From Sedimenticola selenatireducens DSM 17993 (GTDB lineage: Bacteria; Pseudomonadota; Gammaproteobacteria; Chromatiales; Chromatiaceae), in the NCBI RefSeq assembly GCF_000428045.1, contig NZ_ATZE01000007.1:124001-188000 (forward strand): a stretch of DNA of 64,000 nucleotides, read 5' to 3'. The notes below the pieces were generated by a model. It did no database searches and was not told the origin of the DNA. It worked only from the letters and a program-made list of their open reading frames with translations. Of this stretch, positions 53,285 to 63,354 are shown piece after piece. Position numbers and translations under genes: made by a program. Within the stretch, counting starts at the first letter, position 1, and each line of letters opens with the position of its first letter.

Positions 53285-55663
53285 ATGAAATTCAGTGAAG
53301 CCTGGTTGCGTGAGTGGGTAAACCCAGCCGTTACGACCACTGAACTGGCTGATCAGCTCAGTATGGCAGGTCTGGAAGTGGACTCGGTTGAGCCGGTGGC
53401 CGGTGAGTTCGAGGGGGTGCTGGTGGGTGAGGTGCTCACTCGTGAGCAGCATCCCAACGCCGACAAGCTCAGCCTCTGTACGGTGAATGTGGGGGGCGAT
53501 GATCCGCTGCAGATCGTTTGCGGAGCGCCTAATGTGGCGGCAGGTCTCAGGGTGCCGGTTGCGGTGATTGGCGCCGTGTTGCCGGGTAATTTCAAGATCA
53601 AGCGGGCCAAGCTGCGCGGTGTCGAGTCGCAGGGTATGATCTGTTCCGCCTCGGAACTGGGTCTGGCGGCGTCGTCTGACGGTATTCTACCACTCGCTGC
53701 GGATGCCCCTGTCGGTGATGACTTCAGGGCTTATCTCTCGCTGAATGACAAGGCGATCGATGTGGATCTGACGCCGGACCGGGGGGACTGTCTGGGGCTG
53801 GCCGGTATCGCCCGGGAGGTCGGGGTAATCAACCGTACCCCGGTCACGCCGCCGGTCATGGAGCCTGTTCCGGCGGTCAATGACGAAAGCTTCCCGGTTT
53901 CCCTGGAGGCGCCGGGGGGGTGTCCCCGTTATCTCTGCCGGGTGGTGAAAAATATCAACCCCGCCGCCGAGACACCGCTGTGGATGCAGGAGCGGCTGCG
54001 CCGCAGTGACTTGCGCCCCATCAGCCCGGTGGTTGATGTCACCAACTATGTGATGCTGGAGCTGGGTCAGCCGATGCATGGCTTCGATCTGGCCGAGCTT
54101 GAGGGCGGCATTCGTGTGCGAATGGCGGACGAGGGTGAGAAGCTGGTACTACTGGATGGCCAGGAGATAACCCTGCGCAGCGATACCCTGGTGATTGCCG
54201 ACCAGGCCAGGCCGGTGGCCATAGCCGGTATCATGGGCGGGGAGCACTCCGGCGTGAATGACAACACCCGGGATATCCTGCTGGAGAGCGCCTTTTTTGC
54301 ACCGACCATGATTACCGGCAAGGCGCGCAGTTATGGTCTGCATACCGACTCTTCCCATCGCTTCGAACGGGGTGTCGATCCCCAGCTGCAGAGACAGGCC
54401 ATCGAGCGTGCCACCCAGCTGCTGCTGGAAATCGCCGGCGGAGAACCCGGCCCGGTATCGGAATCGGCCGACGAATCCCATATTGAACCCCGTCCAGAGA
54501 TCCTGCTGCGCCGCGAGCGGGTGGCCAGGGTGCTGGGGCTGGAGATTGACAATGACATCATTAGCGACATCCTGACGCGCCTGGAGATGCGGGTAGAGAA
54601 GGTGGATGAGGGCTGGAAGGTGATTGCCCCCAGTTGCCGTTTCGATATCAGCATTGAGGAGGATCTGATCGAGGAGGTCGGGCGGATCTATGGCTATACC
54701 CGGATTCCCACCCGCCGCAGCGCGACGGCCACGGTGATGCGGGCTGAACCAGAGGTAACCTTCAATCTGCAGCGGGCCAAGCGACTGCTGGTCGATCGGG
54801 ATTACCAGGAGGCGATTACCTACAGCTTCATCAGCAGTGAAATGCACGACCTGATCGATTCCGGACATGACACGGTGGTGCTGGCCAATCCGATATCGTC
54901 AGATATGTCGATTATGCGGACCACCCTGTGGGCCGGCCTGCTACAGACGGCCATGTACAATCAGTCACGCCAGCAAGCACGCGTCAGAATCTTCGAGTCA
55001 GGTCTTAGATTTATTAGGCAAGATGATGATATTAAACAAGAATCAATGATAGCTGGTCTTGTTTCAGGTGCAGCGCAGCCAGAAGGTTGGGGCACCCCTG
55101 CGCGGGCCGTTGACTTCTTTGATATCAAGGCCGACCTGGAGGCGCTGTTTGCCCTGACTGGGTGTGCTGATGAGTTTCGCTTCCAGGCCGCCAGCCACAG
55201 TGCATTGCATCCGGGGCAGAGCGCACAGATCATCCGTGGTGACAAAACTGTCGGCTGGATTGGCAAACTGCACCCGGAACTGGAACAGAAGCTGGATCTG
55301 ACCTCCGGCGCCTACCTGTTTGAGATTGGCCTGAATCATCTTCTGGAAGGGCGTTTGCCGGTTTTCAGTGCGCTTTCCAAATACCCCTCCATTCGGCGCG
55401 ATATTGCGATCGTGGTGGATCAAAAGGTGGGATTTGACGAGATTCGACAGACAATCCGGGAATCGGTGCCGGAAATTTTGAGAGAAATTCTGATTTTTGA
55501 TGTCTATACTGGTGAAAAGGTAGACTCAGGACGAAAAAGTCTCGCTTTGGGCTTGATTTTACAGGAAAGTTCCCACACTCTTACGGATGAAAAAGTGGAA
55601 CGCGTAATGGCGCAGATAGTTGCTGCGCTTGTCGAACGCTACAATGCACAACTGAGAGATTGA
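53285..55663 (+). CDS. pheT: Phenylalanine-tRNA ligase beta subunit
   Basis: This 792-residue protein has the PheT domain order: an N-terminal tRNA-binding OB fold ([20 protein letters not shown] near residue 40), the B3/B4 editing domain (about 200-390), B5 (about 400-475), the class II-like core, and a C-terminal FDX-ACB anticodon domain (about 695-790, [18 protein letters not shown]). The catalytic site is in PheS; the beta subunit binds tRNA and clears Tyr-tRNA. Near 55010-55060 codon use is briefly A+T-rich, within the core and without break in frame. The gene ends 4 bases before ihfA. Confidence 0.97.
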   Translation: MKFSEAWLREWVNPAVTTTELADQLSMAGLEVDSVEPVAGEFEGVLVGEVLTREQHPNADKLSLCTVNVGGDDPLQIVCGAPNVAAGLRVPVAVIGAVLPGNFKIKRAKLRGVESQGMICSASELGLAASSDGILPLAADAPVGDDFRAYLSLNDKAIDVDLTPDRGDCLGLAGIAREVGVINRTPVTPPVMEPVPAVNDESFPVSLEAPGGCPRYLCRVVKNINPAAETPLWMQERLRRSDLRPISPVVDVTNYVMLELGQPMHGFDLAELEGGIRVRMADEGEKLVLLDGQEITLRSDTLVIADQARPVAIAGIMGGEHSGVNDNTRDILLESAFFAPTMITGKARSYGLHTDSSHRFERGVDPQLQRQAIERATQLLLEIAGGEPGPVSESADESHIEPRPEILLRRERVARVLGLEIDNDIISDILTRLEMRVEKVDEGWKVIAPSCRFDISIEEDLIEEVGRIYGYTRIPTRRSATATVMRAEPEVTFNLQRAKRLLVDRDYQEAITYSFISSEMHDLIDSGHDTVVLANPISSDMSIMRTTLWAGLLQTAMYNQSRQQARVRIFESGLRFIRQDDDIKQESMIAGLVSGAAQPEGWGTPARAVDFFDIKADLEALFALTGCADEFRFQAASHSALHPGQSAQIIRGDKTVGWIGKLHPELEQKLDLTSGAYLFEIGLNHLLEGRLPVFSALSKYPSIRRDIAIVVDQKVGFDEIRQTIRESVPEILREILIFDVYTGEKVDSGRKSLALGLILQESSHTLTDEKVERVMAQIVAALVERYNAQLRD

Positions 55664-55667
55664 ACAT

Positions 55668-55967
55668 ATGGCTTTGACCAAGGCGGATATTGCCGAAAAA
55701 CTTTTTGATGAACTTGGCCTGAACAAACGCGAGGCCAAGGAGATGGTTGAAATGTTTTTCGAGAAAGTGCGCATTTCGCTGCAGGAAGGTTCACAGGTTA
55801 AGTTGTCTGGGTTCGGTAATTTTGATCTGCGCGAAAAGAAAGAGCGCCCTGGAAGAAATCCGAAAACCGGTGAAGAGATCCCGATTTCGGCGCGCCGCGT
55901 GGTGACATTCCGCCCGGGTCAAAAATTGAAGGCGAGGGTCGAAGCTTATGCTGGAAGCAAGCAGTAA
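55668..55967 (+). CDS. ihfA: Integration host factor subunit alpha
   Basis: This 99-residue protein matches IHF-alpha: [20 protein letters not shown] at the start, [20 protein letters not shown] and the DNA-minor-groove arm with [23 protein letters not shown] bends DNA at specific sites and helps transcription, recombination and replication. Position after pheT is the usual one in gammaproteobacteria. Its last 20 bases overlap the next gene. Confidence 0.97.
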   Translation: MALTKADIAEKLFDELGLNKREAKEMVEMFFEKVRISLQEGSQVKLSGFGNFDLREKKERPGRNPKTGEEIPISARRVVTFRPGQKLKARVEAYAGSKQ

Positions 55968-56307
55968 TACTGCAGATCTGCCGGCAATACCCGGCAAGCG
56001 CTATTTCACTATTGGTGAGGTGAGCGAGTTGTGTGGCGTCAAGCCGCACGTGCTGCGTTATTGGGAACAGGAGTTCACCCAACTGAAGCCGATCAAGCGG
56101 CGCGGAAATCGTCGGTATTATCAGCGTCATGACGTATTGATGATTCGCCAGATACGCAGTCTGCTCTATGACCAGGGTTTTACTATCGGCGGGGCGCGTC
56201 AGCAGCTTTCCGGTGAAGGCGCAAAGGACGATCAGGACCAGAGTCACCAGATAGCCAGGCAGTTGCGGGCCGAGCTGGAAGAGGTGTTGCAGATACTTAA
56301 ACGCTGA
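55948..56307 (+). CDS. MerR family transcriptional regulator
   Basis: This 119-residue protein has a MerR-type winged helix (about residues 18-85): [40 protein letters not shown], then a helical tail that may form the dimer coiled coil. There are no cysteines for metal sensing in the tail. It starts inside the end of ihfA (20-base overlap) as is common in gammaproteobacteria, where this gene sits between ihfA and a tRNA-Pro. The target is unknown. Confidence 0.93.
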   Translation: MLEASSNTADLPAIPGKRYFTIGEVSELCGVKPHVLRYWEQEFTQLKPIKRRGNRRYYQRHDVLMIRQIRSLLYDQGFTIGGARQQLSGEGAKDDQDQSHQIARQLRAELEEVLQILKR

Positions 56308-56318
56308 TTCGCTCAACA

Positions 56319-56347
56319 TTGACAACGGGGTGCATACCGCCTAGTAT
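56319..56347 (+). promoter_or_regulatory. Sigma-70 type promoter of tRNA-Pro
   Basis: TTGACA (56319-56324) and TAGTAT (56342-56347) are 17 bases apart and followed by GCGCGC, a GC-rich discriminator. Confidence 0.8.
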
Positions 56348-56361
56348 GCGCGCTCAGTTTT

Positions 56362-56438
56362 CGGGCGGTGGCGCAGTCTGGTAGCGTGCTTGTCTGGGGG
56401 ACAAGTGGTCGCAGGTTCAAATCCTGTCCGCCCGACCA
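56362..56438 (+). tRNA. tRNA-Pro (anticodon GGG)
   Basis: A 77-base sequence folds as a cloverleaf: acceptor CGGGCGG / CCGCCCG, D-arm GCGCAGTCTGGTAGCGT, anticodon stem CTTGT / ACAAG with loop CTGGGGG giving GGG, T-arm GCAGGTTCAAATCCTGT and an encoded ACCA end. Confidence 0.97.
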
Positions 56439-56442
56439 ATTG

Positions 56443-56476
56443 AAAAAGGGGGTGTCCGTGAGGACACCCCCTTTTT
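56443..56476 (+). terminator. Rho-independent terminator of tRNA-Pro
   Basis: AAAAAGGGGGTGTCC and GGACACCCCCTTTTT form a perfect 15-bp stem with loop GTGA, ending in T residues. Confidence 0.93.
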
Positions 56477-56540
56477 CTATGGTGTGCCAAGCAGGGCGAC
56501 GCGCATCTATTGCCCTTGATCCTGATCCTGAATTTCTCGA

Positions 56541-56749
56541 TTCAACCGCCAAGATCACAAAGTACGCAAAGAGATACCATGGCTTATCTTCATTTCCGTC
56601 CATGGGTCCGTAACCAGTTGTATTGCATCCTCGGTTCCGTAAGCGGTACATCCCTGCACCACTCCTCCGGCCCAACCCGGTTGGTGAGTAATTTGGCAAA
56701 TACAAGTCATTGTTGTCCTTCGTGTTCTTTGCGTCCTTAGCGGTTGAAA
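56541..56749. repeat. 209-bp element with terminal inverted repeats
   Basis: TTCAACCGCCAAGATCACAA at the left end faces the complement TTCAACCGCTAAGGACGCAA at the right end; the repeats extend about 32 bases with several mismatches, while the interior shows no coding potential. AACCGC...AAGGACGCAAAG inverted ends occur at many intergenic elements in bacteria, so this is a likely MITE-like or foldback unit. It lies between the tRNA-Pro terminator and pabB. Confidence 0.6.
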
Positions 56750-56853
56750 TAGTTTTTTTTAGGTTTATTTCGATGGACGGCGCCTGTGGCGGCAAGTGCT
56801 ATACTGCTCGGCCCGAATTCACAGCACCGTTTTCAGATATCGATCCCACTCCG

Positions 56854-58293
56854 ATGACGAGCCAGACGCCAACACTGTTGCGGGAACTTCCCTACATCGA
56901 GGACACCAGCCGGCTGTTTGCTCCGCTTGCCGGGCAGCCCTGGGCGATGTTTCTGGACAGCAGCGACCGGGGGAGCAAACAGGCCCGTTATGATCTGGTC
57001 ACCTGTGATCCGATGGCAACTCTGGTCACTCGAAATGGCCGGACCCGGATCACCCGGGCGGATGGTTCGGTGGTTGTCTCCGAAGATGAGCCGATGGGCC
57101 TGTTGCAGGCCTTGCTTCGGCAACACCGGATGGATTCCCATGAATCCTTACCCTTTCGTGGTGGGGCTCTGGGCTATTTTTCCTACGACCTGGCCCGCTC
57201 TCTGGAGCGGTTGCCGGTTGTGGCCAGGGATCAGGACCAGTTGCCGGAGATGGCCATCGGCATCTATGACTGGGCGCTGGTGGTCGACCACCAGGAGCAG
57301 CGTAGCTGGCTGGTCGGCTGCGGTTTTGATTCGCGTACCGTTACTCAGTGGCCAATGCTGGTGGAGCGGTTCTGCCGGCCCCCGGTAATGGTTGAGCCGG
57401 TACCTTTCAGGGTGAAGGGAGCGGTCGAGTTCAATATGTCCCGGCAACAGTATGCCGATGCCTTCCGCGAGATAAAGCGCTACATCCAGGAAGGGGATTG
57501 TTACCAGGTGAATCTGGCCCAGCGCTTCTCGGTGGCTACCGAGGGTGACCCCTGGCAGGCCTACCAGCAGTTGCGAAGACTCAATCCAGCTCCTTTTTCC
57601 GCCTATCTGAATACCCCGGCAGCACAGTTGCTATGTTCTTCACCGGAGCGATTTCTGGCGATCAGGGACGGGTTGGCGGAGACCCGGCCAATCAAGGGTA
57701 CCCTGCCGCGTGGCACAACCACCCAGGATGACAGGGCGCTGAAACAGCGTCTGCTGGCGAGCGAAAAGGATCGGGCGGAGAATCTGATGATTGTAGATCT
57801 GCTGCGCAATGATCTGGGCAAAAACAGCGCCTTGGGCACTGTGGAAGTGGGTGAGTTATTCGGTTTGGAGAGCTACGCCACTGTGCATCACCTGGTATCC
57901 ACGATCAGTAGTCGGCTGGCGGCAAATCGGGATGCGCTGGATCTGTTGCGTGGCTGCTTTCCAGGTGGTTCCATTACCGGCACGCCGAAGCTGCGGGCGA
58001 TGGAGATTATCGAGCAACTGGAACCGGATCGTCGTGGGGTCTATTGCGGTTCAATCGGCTATATCGGGTTTGATGGCAATATGGACAGCAATATCGCCAT
58101 ACGCACAATGGTGCATATTGATGGTAGGATGCGCTTCTGGGCAGGTGGCGGTCTGGTGGCGGATTCCGTGCTGGATAGCGAATACCAGGAGACTTTCCAC
58201 AAGGCCAACGCCATGCTGCGGCTGTTACAGCCGGAATATTCAGCACCCGGAAGTATCCGTGGCGGCCATGTTCCGGATCTGAAAACCGGTTGA
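56854..58293 (+). CDS. pabB: Aminodeoxychorismate synthase component I
   Basis: This 479-residue protein is of the TrpE/PabB chorismate-binding family. The core carries QEGDCYQVNLAQRFS near residue 215, the catalytic segment ETRPIKGTLPRG near 280, EKDRAENLMIVDLLRNDLG near 305 and GSITGTPKLRAMEIIEQLEP near 370. The PIKGT form with the reactive lysine is typical of PabB rather than TrpE. With a PabA glutaminase it makes 4-amino-4-deoxychorismate for folate. I chose the ATG at 56854 (MTSQTPTL); the frame opens 48 codons earlier into the inverted-repeat element. pabA is not in the window. Confidence 0.92.
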   Translation: MTSQTPTLLRELPYIEDTSRLFAPLAGQPWAMFLDSSDRGSKQARYDLVTCDPMATLVTRNGRTRITRADGSVVVSEDEPMGLLQALLRQHRMDSHESLPFRGGALGYFSYDLARSLERLPVVARDQDQLPEMAIGIYDWALVVDHQEQRSWLVGCGFDSRTVTQWPMLVERFCRPPVMVEPVPFRVKGAVEFNMSRQQYADAFREIKRYIQEGDCYQVNLAQRFSVATEGDPWQAYQQLRRLNPAPFSAYLNTPAAQLLCSSPERFLAIRDGLAETRPIKGTLPRGTTTQDDRALKQRLLASEKDRAENLMIVDLLRNDLGKNSALGTVEVGELFGLESYATVHHLVSTISSRLAANRDALDLLRGCFPGGSITGTPKLRAMEIIEQLEPDRRGVYCGSIGYIGFDGNMDSNIAIRTMVHIDGRMRFWAGGGLVADSVLDSEYQETFHKANAMLRLLQPEYSAPGSIRGGHVPDLKTG

Positions 58294-58306
58294 TTCGAAT
58301 AATACG

Positions 58307-59119
58307 ATGTTGATGCGCATAGCCAGCGTGCTCCTGTCACTGCTGGCCCATGGAACAGTTCTGCTCTATCTAGGCGGCTTTACTCCGCACGACAGGCCGC
58401 TACCGGCCACATCGGGCAAAAGTCTGCAGGTCGCTCTTGTGCGTGCTGAAAAAGGGCAGCAGGAGGCGATGGTTGCGCCTGTGCCCGAGGCGGCGCCGAA
58501 ACCGGCTTCCGCCAAGGCGGTGTATCAAGCCACGCCGGAACCGGTTGTCTCGCCCAATGAATCAGACCGGAGCAATGTCATTCAACAGTTGCTCGCCACA
58601 CAGGCCCCCACCGCGGCGGGGCGACCGGTAAAGAGCCCTGCTGCGGCAGTATCGAAAAAGCCGGAAGCGCCCGTCGTGCGACACGCCGAGCCGCCGCCCC
58701 CGATGCCTGAACCACAACCTGCCAATGAACCGATTGTACAGCGCGTGGCCAATCCATCATCCAGTGCCGGGCCGGTTGAGCAGCACGATTCCGCGGAGTC
58801 ACCGCAGCAGTCGGCGAAGGCTCTGCGGGAGATCGAACGAGCCTATATGAACGCCCTGGTTACCGCGATCGAAAGACACAAGCGCTATCCCCTGCGGGCT
58901 CGAAAAAAGGGTTATGAAGGAGAAGTCCTGGTGTTGTTTACCGTGCTCAGGGACGGCACCATCTCCGAGGTCGGAATCGGTAGCAGTTCACTCAGGGTGA
59001 TCCTGGACCGGGCTGCTTCAAAGGCGGTGACGGATCTGGGACGTTTTGAACCCATTCCACCCCAGTTGGATCGTGACTACTGGGAGTTTCGGGTGCCGAT
59101 ACGCTTTGCCATGAATTGA
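58307..59119 (+). CDS. tonB: TonB energy transducer
   Basis: This 270-residue protein has an N-terminal membrane anchor (about residues 5-23) with the histidine in LLAHGTVLLYLGG, a long Pro/Ala/Glu-rich periplasmic part, and a C-terminal TonB domain: YPLRARKKGYEGEVLVLFTV near 192, then LDRAASKAVTDLGRFEPIP. TonB carries proton-motive energy from ExbBD to outer membrane receptors. It starts 13 bases after pabB, and is followed by a cobalamin riboswitch and the btu genes, so it probably serves BtuB here. exbB and exbD are not in the window. The ATG at 58313 is an alternative start. Confidence 0.9.
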   Translation: MLMRIASVLLSLLAHGTVLLYLGGFTPHDRPLPATSGKSLQVALVRAEKGQQEAMVAPVPEAAPKPASAKAVYQATPEPVVSPNESDRSNVIQQLLATQAPTAAGRPVKSPAAAVSKKPEAPVVRHAEPPPPMPEPQPANEPIVQRVANPSSSAGPVEQHDSAESPQQSAKALREIERAYMNALVTAIERHKRYPLRARKKGYEGEVLVLFTVLRDGTISEVGIGSSSLRVILDRAASKAVTDLGRFEPIPPQLDRDYWEFRVPIRFAMN

Positions 59120-59229
59120 CCCCGCAATCAGAAATTCACCCATACACCTCATCCCGACAGGGCCAGTTTGTGCCACGGGTCCAGCCGCGGGGGGTAAATT
59201 CCCTTGTGGATTTTTCGACTTGGCTTAAA

Positions 59230-59412
59230 ATAGCCACCTCTGAAGGGTGCCCGTCATGGGTTAAAAGGGAACAAGGTGAGTCTGATCCAGACAAATCCTT
59301 GACTGTCCTCGCAACTGTAAGCAAGTAGTCCGGTCTCATGAAGCCACTGGTCCAACGATTGGGAAGGCGAAACCGGGTGTCGATCTGCAAGTCAGGAAAC
59401 CTGCCTTTCATG
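59230..59412 (+). promoter_or_regulatory. Cobalamin (adenosylcobalamin) riboswitch
   Basis: The conserved core is readable in order: GGGTGCCCGTCATGGGTTAA near 59245-59263, AAGGGAA, GCCACTGG at 59343-59350, GGGAAGGCG near 59361-59369 and the B12 box GTCAGGAAACCTGCC at 59391-59405. This matches the class I cobalamin aptamer in order and spacing. A possible promoter (TTGTGG, 16 bases, TAAAAT, 59204-59231) precedes it. The controlled genes are btuB and probably btuFCD; high cobalamin would shut them off. Between 59413 and 59614 a CTCCCC / GGGGAG hairpin (59583-59597) lies just upstream of the ribosome site GGAGAG and could mask it. Confidence 0.95.
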
Positions 59413-59614
59413 CGTCGCATTTCTACCGAACGGGGTATTCAGTAGAGCGGTCTTCCGTTAGCTGACGCATTCAGGCAGGTCGGAAAACCTGTACTTGTAT
59501 GCAGTCCCGCTGTGGCCCGTTCCGGTTTGGCCTGTCAGCATCAGCAAGTCTCTCTTTCCGTCCTGCATTTGTTCCAAATGCACTCCCCCCGGGGAGTAAC
59601 GGAGAGACCCAGCA

Positions 59615-61447
59615 ATGATTCGCAATAGATACTATCGGTCGGTTATTTTATCCGGCATCACCCTGGCGCTGCCCACGTGTGCAACCTATGCCGCCACCTC
59701 CCTGGACAGGGTTAATGTGACCGCCACCCGCATGGCACAGAGCATTGATGAAACCCTGGCGGCAGTCACCGTCATCACCCGGGACGATATCAAAAACAGC
59801 CAGGCCAAGGACATCACCCAGCTACTCGATGGTACCCAGGGACTGACCATGAGCAGCAACGGCGGACTGGGCAAGGTAACCGGCATACGTCTGCGGGGTA
59901 CAGATTCCAAACAGGTGTTGGTGTTGATCGATGGGATGCGTATCGGTTCCGCTACTTTAGGAACGGTCGCTTTTCAGGATATTCCGCTGGCGCAGATCGA
60001 ACGGATCGAGATCGTCAGGGGACCCCGCTCCCAGCTGTATGGTGCCGATGCCATGGGTGGTGTCATACAGATATTTACCACAAAGGGAAAGCCCGGCGGC
60101 TTGGTAACTGCCGAGGCGGAATACGGCTCACACAATACCCGACGAGTGGCCCTGGGACTGAATGCAACACAGGATAACCTGGATTACGGTTTTAGCCTGT
60201 CTGATCTGCGGTCGGACGGATTCAGCTCGCTGAAAAACAATAACCCGGATGAGGATGGTTATAAAAACCGTTCATTCTCTGGACATCTGGGTTATCGCTT
60301 TTCCAATGGCCTGAAGCTGGGTGTTACCGCTTTGCAGGCTAAAGGCGAGAACGAGTATGACAGTGCCTTCGGGCCGGCCGATTTTTTCGATACCGATTTT
60401 CTGCAACAGTCGCTCAGCAGCAAACTGGAGTATTCGCCCAATGACAGCTGGGACATCACACTCTCGTTCGGTGAGAGCCGGGATGAGACGATCAATTTTA
60501 CCAACAGCAGCTTTGCCTCATTCTTCAATACCAGGCGGCGTCAATTCTCCTGGCAGAACGACATTGCAGTCGATGAAGAGAGTGTACTCACGCTCGGTAT
60601 CGATTTTCTGCGTGATCAGGTTGAGGGTACCAGCAGCTACAGTGTAAATCAGCGGGATAACAGTGCGCTGTTTGCCCAGTACCAGACAGCGTTTGGCGCG
60701 AACGACGTGGTGATCGGCCTGCGGCATGATGACAATGAAGCGTTCGGCGACTACAACACCGGCAATATCGCCTGGGGACGGGAGTTAACCGAGACGCTAA
60801 GGCTGGTTGCCTCCTATGGCACCGGTTTTCGTGCCCCGACATTCAATGACCTCTATTATCAGGATCCCTGGGGTTCAAACGGCAACCCGAATCTGACCCC
60901 GGAAGAGTCAGAGAGCGTTGAATTGTCACTCAGGGGCAGTCAGTCGTGGGGCGGATGGAATATCAATCTGTTTCGTACCGATATTGAAGGCCTGATCGAC
61001 TGGGTCGAAATTGCACCCTTTACCTATCAGCCGCAGAACGTCGACCGGGCCAGAATTGATGGCCTGGAGGCGGGCATCAACACGCAACTGGCCGGTTGGC
61101 GGATTAGTGGTAATCTGACCCTGCTCGATCCTCGCAACCGCACGACGGGTAGATTGTTGACGGATCGAAATGAACAGGCGATTCGGATTGATATTGATCG
61201 GGCGTTCGGTCCCACTGAGCTGGGTGCCACACTACAGGCTCGCAGTCACAGCTACAGCAATGCAACCAATACCTTCAGGACTTCCGGCTTCGGTACCCTG
61301 GATCTGCGGGTGGCACACCATCTGAGCAGCGAGTGGACCCTGCGCGGTCAGGTGCGCAATCTGTTTGACCGGGACTATGAGACTATTCGTACCTATAACA
61401 CCGGCGGTCGTGAACTGTTTGTCTCTGTTCATTATGAAGCGAAATAG
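59615..61447 (+). CDS. btuB: TonB-dependent vitamin B12 receptor BtuB
   Basis: This 610-residue outer membrane protein matches BtuB in length and form. A signal peptide (residues 1-28) is followed by a TonB box-like DRVNVTATR near residue 32, a plug domain (about 45-155, with LVLIDGMRIGSATLG and IERIEIVRGPRSQLYGADAM) and a 22-strand barrel that ends in FVSVHYEAK. It takes up cobalamin with energy from TonB. The position right after a cobalamin riboswitch confirms the substrate class. The initiator ATG has GGAGAGACC upstream. A hairpin (CGGCCCCCTC / GAGAGGGGCCG) at 61458-61487 follows the gene without a T run. Confidence 0.94.
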   Translation: MIRNRYYRSVILSGITLALPTCATYAATSLDRVNVTATRMAQSIDETLAAVTVITRDDIKNSQAKDITQLLDGTQGLTMSSNGGLGKVTGIRLRGTDSKQVLVLIDGMRIGSATLGTVAFQDIPLAQIERIEIVRGPRSQLYGADAMGGVIQIFTTKGKPGGLVTAEAEYGSHNTRRVALGLNATQDNLDYGFSLSDLRSDGFSSLKNNNPDEDGYKNRSFSGHLGYRFSNGLKLGVTALQAKGENEYDSAFGPADFFDTDFLQQSLSSKLEYSPNDSWDITLSFGESRDETINFTNSSFASFFNTRRRQFSWQNDIAVDEESVLTLGIDFLRDQVEGTSSYSVNQRDNSALFAQYQTAFGANDVVIGLRHDDNEAFGDYNTGNIAWGRELTETLRLVASYGTGFRAPTFNDLYYQDPWGSNGNPNLTPEESESVELSLRGSQSWGGWNINLFRTDIEGLIDWVEIAPFTYQPQNVDRARIDGLEAGINTQLAGWRISGNLTLLDPRNRTTGRLLTDRNEQAIRIDIDRAFGPTELGATLQARSHSYSNATNTFRTSGFGTLDLRVAHHLSSEWTLRGQVRNLFDRDYETIRTYNTGGRELFVSVHYEAK

Positions 61448-61510
61448 GGGATAATCGCCCGGCCCCCTCATTACTGAGAGGGGCCGGATCAGGCTTAATC
61501 GGGCAGCAGA

Positions 61511-62350
61511 GTGGGTAAAACAATATTGAACCGGAGATCACTCACTTTTCTGTTATTGCTGTGGGTGGTTACAGGGGCCAGTGGGGCCGAACAGCCCCAA
61601 CGTGTCATCTCCATCAACCTCTGTACCGACCAGTTGCTGTTGATGTTGGGTAGACCGGATCAGATCGCGTCGGTCAGTCACCTGGCACTGGAGCCGAATA
61701 GTTCATACATGGCGGCACAGGCTGCCAACTACCCGGTCAATCACGCCAAGGCGGAAGAGATTCTGGCCCTGAAGCCGGATCTCGTTCTGGCCGGCGCCTA
61801 CACCGACCGCTCGCTGATTGCGCTACTGAAAAAACTCGGCTACCGGGTGGAGCAGTTTCCGCTTGCATCCAGTGTCGAGGATATCCGCGGCAATATTCAC
61901 CGAATGGCCGGGCTGATCGGCCGGGAAGCGCAGGGCCGCCAGATGATCGAGGCGATGGATGAACGATTGGAACGGATAAAACGGCAGCGACCCGAGATCA
62001 GACCCAGGGGAGCATTTTATCAGCCCAACGGCTATACCGGCGGCATCAATACCCTGCAGCACAGTGCCCTGGAACTGGCCGGGTGGGAGAATATTGCCGC
62101 CCTGGAGGGAGTGATTGGTTACGGCGCCATTGATCTGGAACGGCTGATCCTGGCACGACCGGTACAGCTGTTCACCTCCTCCTATGCTCCCGGCACCCAC
62201 TCCCGGGGCCAGCAGCTTTTGCAACATCCGGTCCTTCGGCAATTGACCCGGGGCAGGGCGCCGATTGAGGTGGCCTACCGCTACTGGATCTGTGGCGGAC
62301 CAATGATTGCGGAAGCGGTGGAGATATTGCACCGGAGCCTGCCTCGATGA
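61511..62350 (+). CDS. btuF: Cobalamin ABC transporter substrate-binding protein (BtuF-like)
   Basis: This 279-residue exported protein matches the helical-backbone periplasmic-binding family of BtuF. The signal peptide covers about residues 1-25, followed by RVISINLCTDQLLLMLGRPD. Other family features are a KAEEILALKPDLVLAG segment near 80 and a C-terminal lobe with GVIGYGAIDLERLILARP. It hands cobalamin from BtuB to BtuCD. The start appears to be GTG at 61511 with a weak ribosome site; a TTG at 61526 is possible. It overlaps btuC by 4 bases and lies 63 bases after btuB. Confidence 0.9.
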   Translation: MGKTILNRRSLTFLLLLWVVTGASGAEQPQRVISINLCTDQLLLMLGRPDQIASVSHLALEPNSSYMAAQAANYPVNHAKAEEILALKPDLVLAGAYTDRSLIALLKKLGYRVEQFPLASSVEDIRGNIHRMAGLIGREAQGRQMIEAMDERLERIKRQRPEIRPRGAFYQPNGYTGGINTLQHSALELAGWENIAALEGVIGYGAIDLERLILARPVQLFTSSYAPGTHSRGQQLLQHPVLRQLTRGRAPIEVAYRYWICGGPMIAEAVEILHRSLPR

Positions 62351-63354
62351 GCCGGCTGATGAATCTGCAGCAACAGACCCTGGTGGCGCTCCTCGTCATA
62401 CTGGTTTGTCTGCTGTTTGCCGCCTCGCTGTTTGTTGGCGCCAACCCCCTGCCGGTGCTGCAGGCGGCGCGTGAGAGCCTGCTGGATACGCCCACCGTGA
62501 TCGGCCTGATCTTCGGAGAGATCCGCTTGCCGCGAGCGTTGATCGCCCTGTTTACCGGTGCCACCCTGGGTCTGGCCGGTGCCGCCATGCAGGGACTGTT
62601 GCGCAATCCTCTGGCCAGTCCCGGGCTGATCGGCAGCGCCAGTGGCGCCGCACTTGGCGCGGTGGGGATGCTCTATTTCGGCCTGGGTGCGCTGTTGCCG
62701 CTGGCTGTTCCCATGGGGGGCATGGTTGGTGCGCTGCTGGCTACCTTTCTGGTCTACCTGATGGCTGGCCGGGAGGCCGGTACCCTCACCCTGATCCTCG
62801 CCGGCGTGGCGATCAATGCCCTGGCACTGGCGATGATATCGCTGCTGCTGAATCTGGCGCCCAGCCCCTATGCGGTACGGGAGATCGTACTCTGGATGAT
62901 GGGTTCCATCGCCAATCACAGCATGCATGATCTCTGGACCCTGTTACCCGGTGTCCTGCTGGGCTGGCTGCTTCTGCTGGGTACCGGCCGATCCCTGGAT
63001 GCGCTGACCCTGGGAGAGGAGACCGCCAGCACCATGGGTATCTCGCTCACCCGGCTACGCTGGCGTATCTTTCTGGCGATCGCGTTGTCGGTCGGTTCGG
63101 CGGTTTCCATCACCGGTTCCATCGGCTTTATCGGTCTGGTGGTGCCCCATCTGTTGCGGCCACTGGTTGGTTTTCAGCCCTCGCGGCTATTGCTCACCAG
63201 CGCCCTGGGCGGTGCTGCATTGCTACTGGCGGCGGATATCGCTACCCGCCTGTTTCCGGCCGGCTCCGATATCAAGGTTGGAGTGCTGACCTCACTGGTG
63301 GGAGCGCCATTCTTCCTCTATCTCATACTCAAGAGCCGGCGGTACCAGCTATGA
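62347..63354 (+). CDS. btuC: Cobalamin ABC transporter permease (BtuC, FecCD family)
   Basis: This 335-residue protein matches the FecCD permease family: EIRLPRALIALFTGATLGLA near residue 58, GAAMQGLLRNPLASPGLIG near 78, a WMMGSIAN segment near 183, LGISLTRL-type coupling region (GISLTRLRWRIFLAIALSVG) near 232 and GSIGFIGLVVPHLLRPLVG near 257. Ten helices are expected. Its start ATG overlaps the btuF stop by 4 bases and its stop overlaps the btuD start, so the three are coupled. Neighbouring btuB, btuF and the riboswitch make cobalamin the likely substrate over a siderophore. Confidence 0.93.
   Translation: MSRLMNLQQQTLVALLVILVCLLFAASLFVGANPLPVLQAARESLLDTPTVIGLIFGEIRLPRALIALFTGATLGLAGAAMQGLLRNPLASPGLIGSASGAALGAVGMLYFGLGALLPLAVPMGGMVGALLATFLVYLMAGREAGTLTLILAGVAINALALAMISLLLNLAPSPYAVREIVLWMMGSIANHSMHDLWTLLPGVLLGWLLLLGTGRSLDALTLGEETASTMGISLTRLRWRIFLAIALSVGSAVSITGSIGFIGLVVPHLLRPLVGFQPSRLLLTSALGGAALLLAADIATRLFPAGSDIKVGVLTSLVGAPFFLYLILKSRRYQL

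Noticed and set aside
56313-56795. Minus-strand ORF of 160 codons over tRNA-Pro
   Set aside because: It reads through the antisense of the tRNA and terminator (GGQDLNLRP-type product), a well-known false gene.
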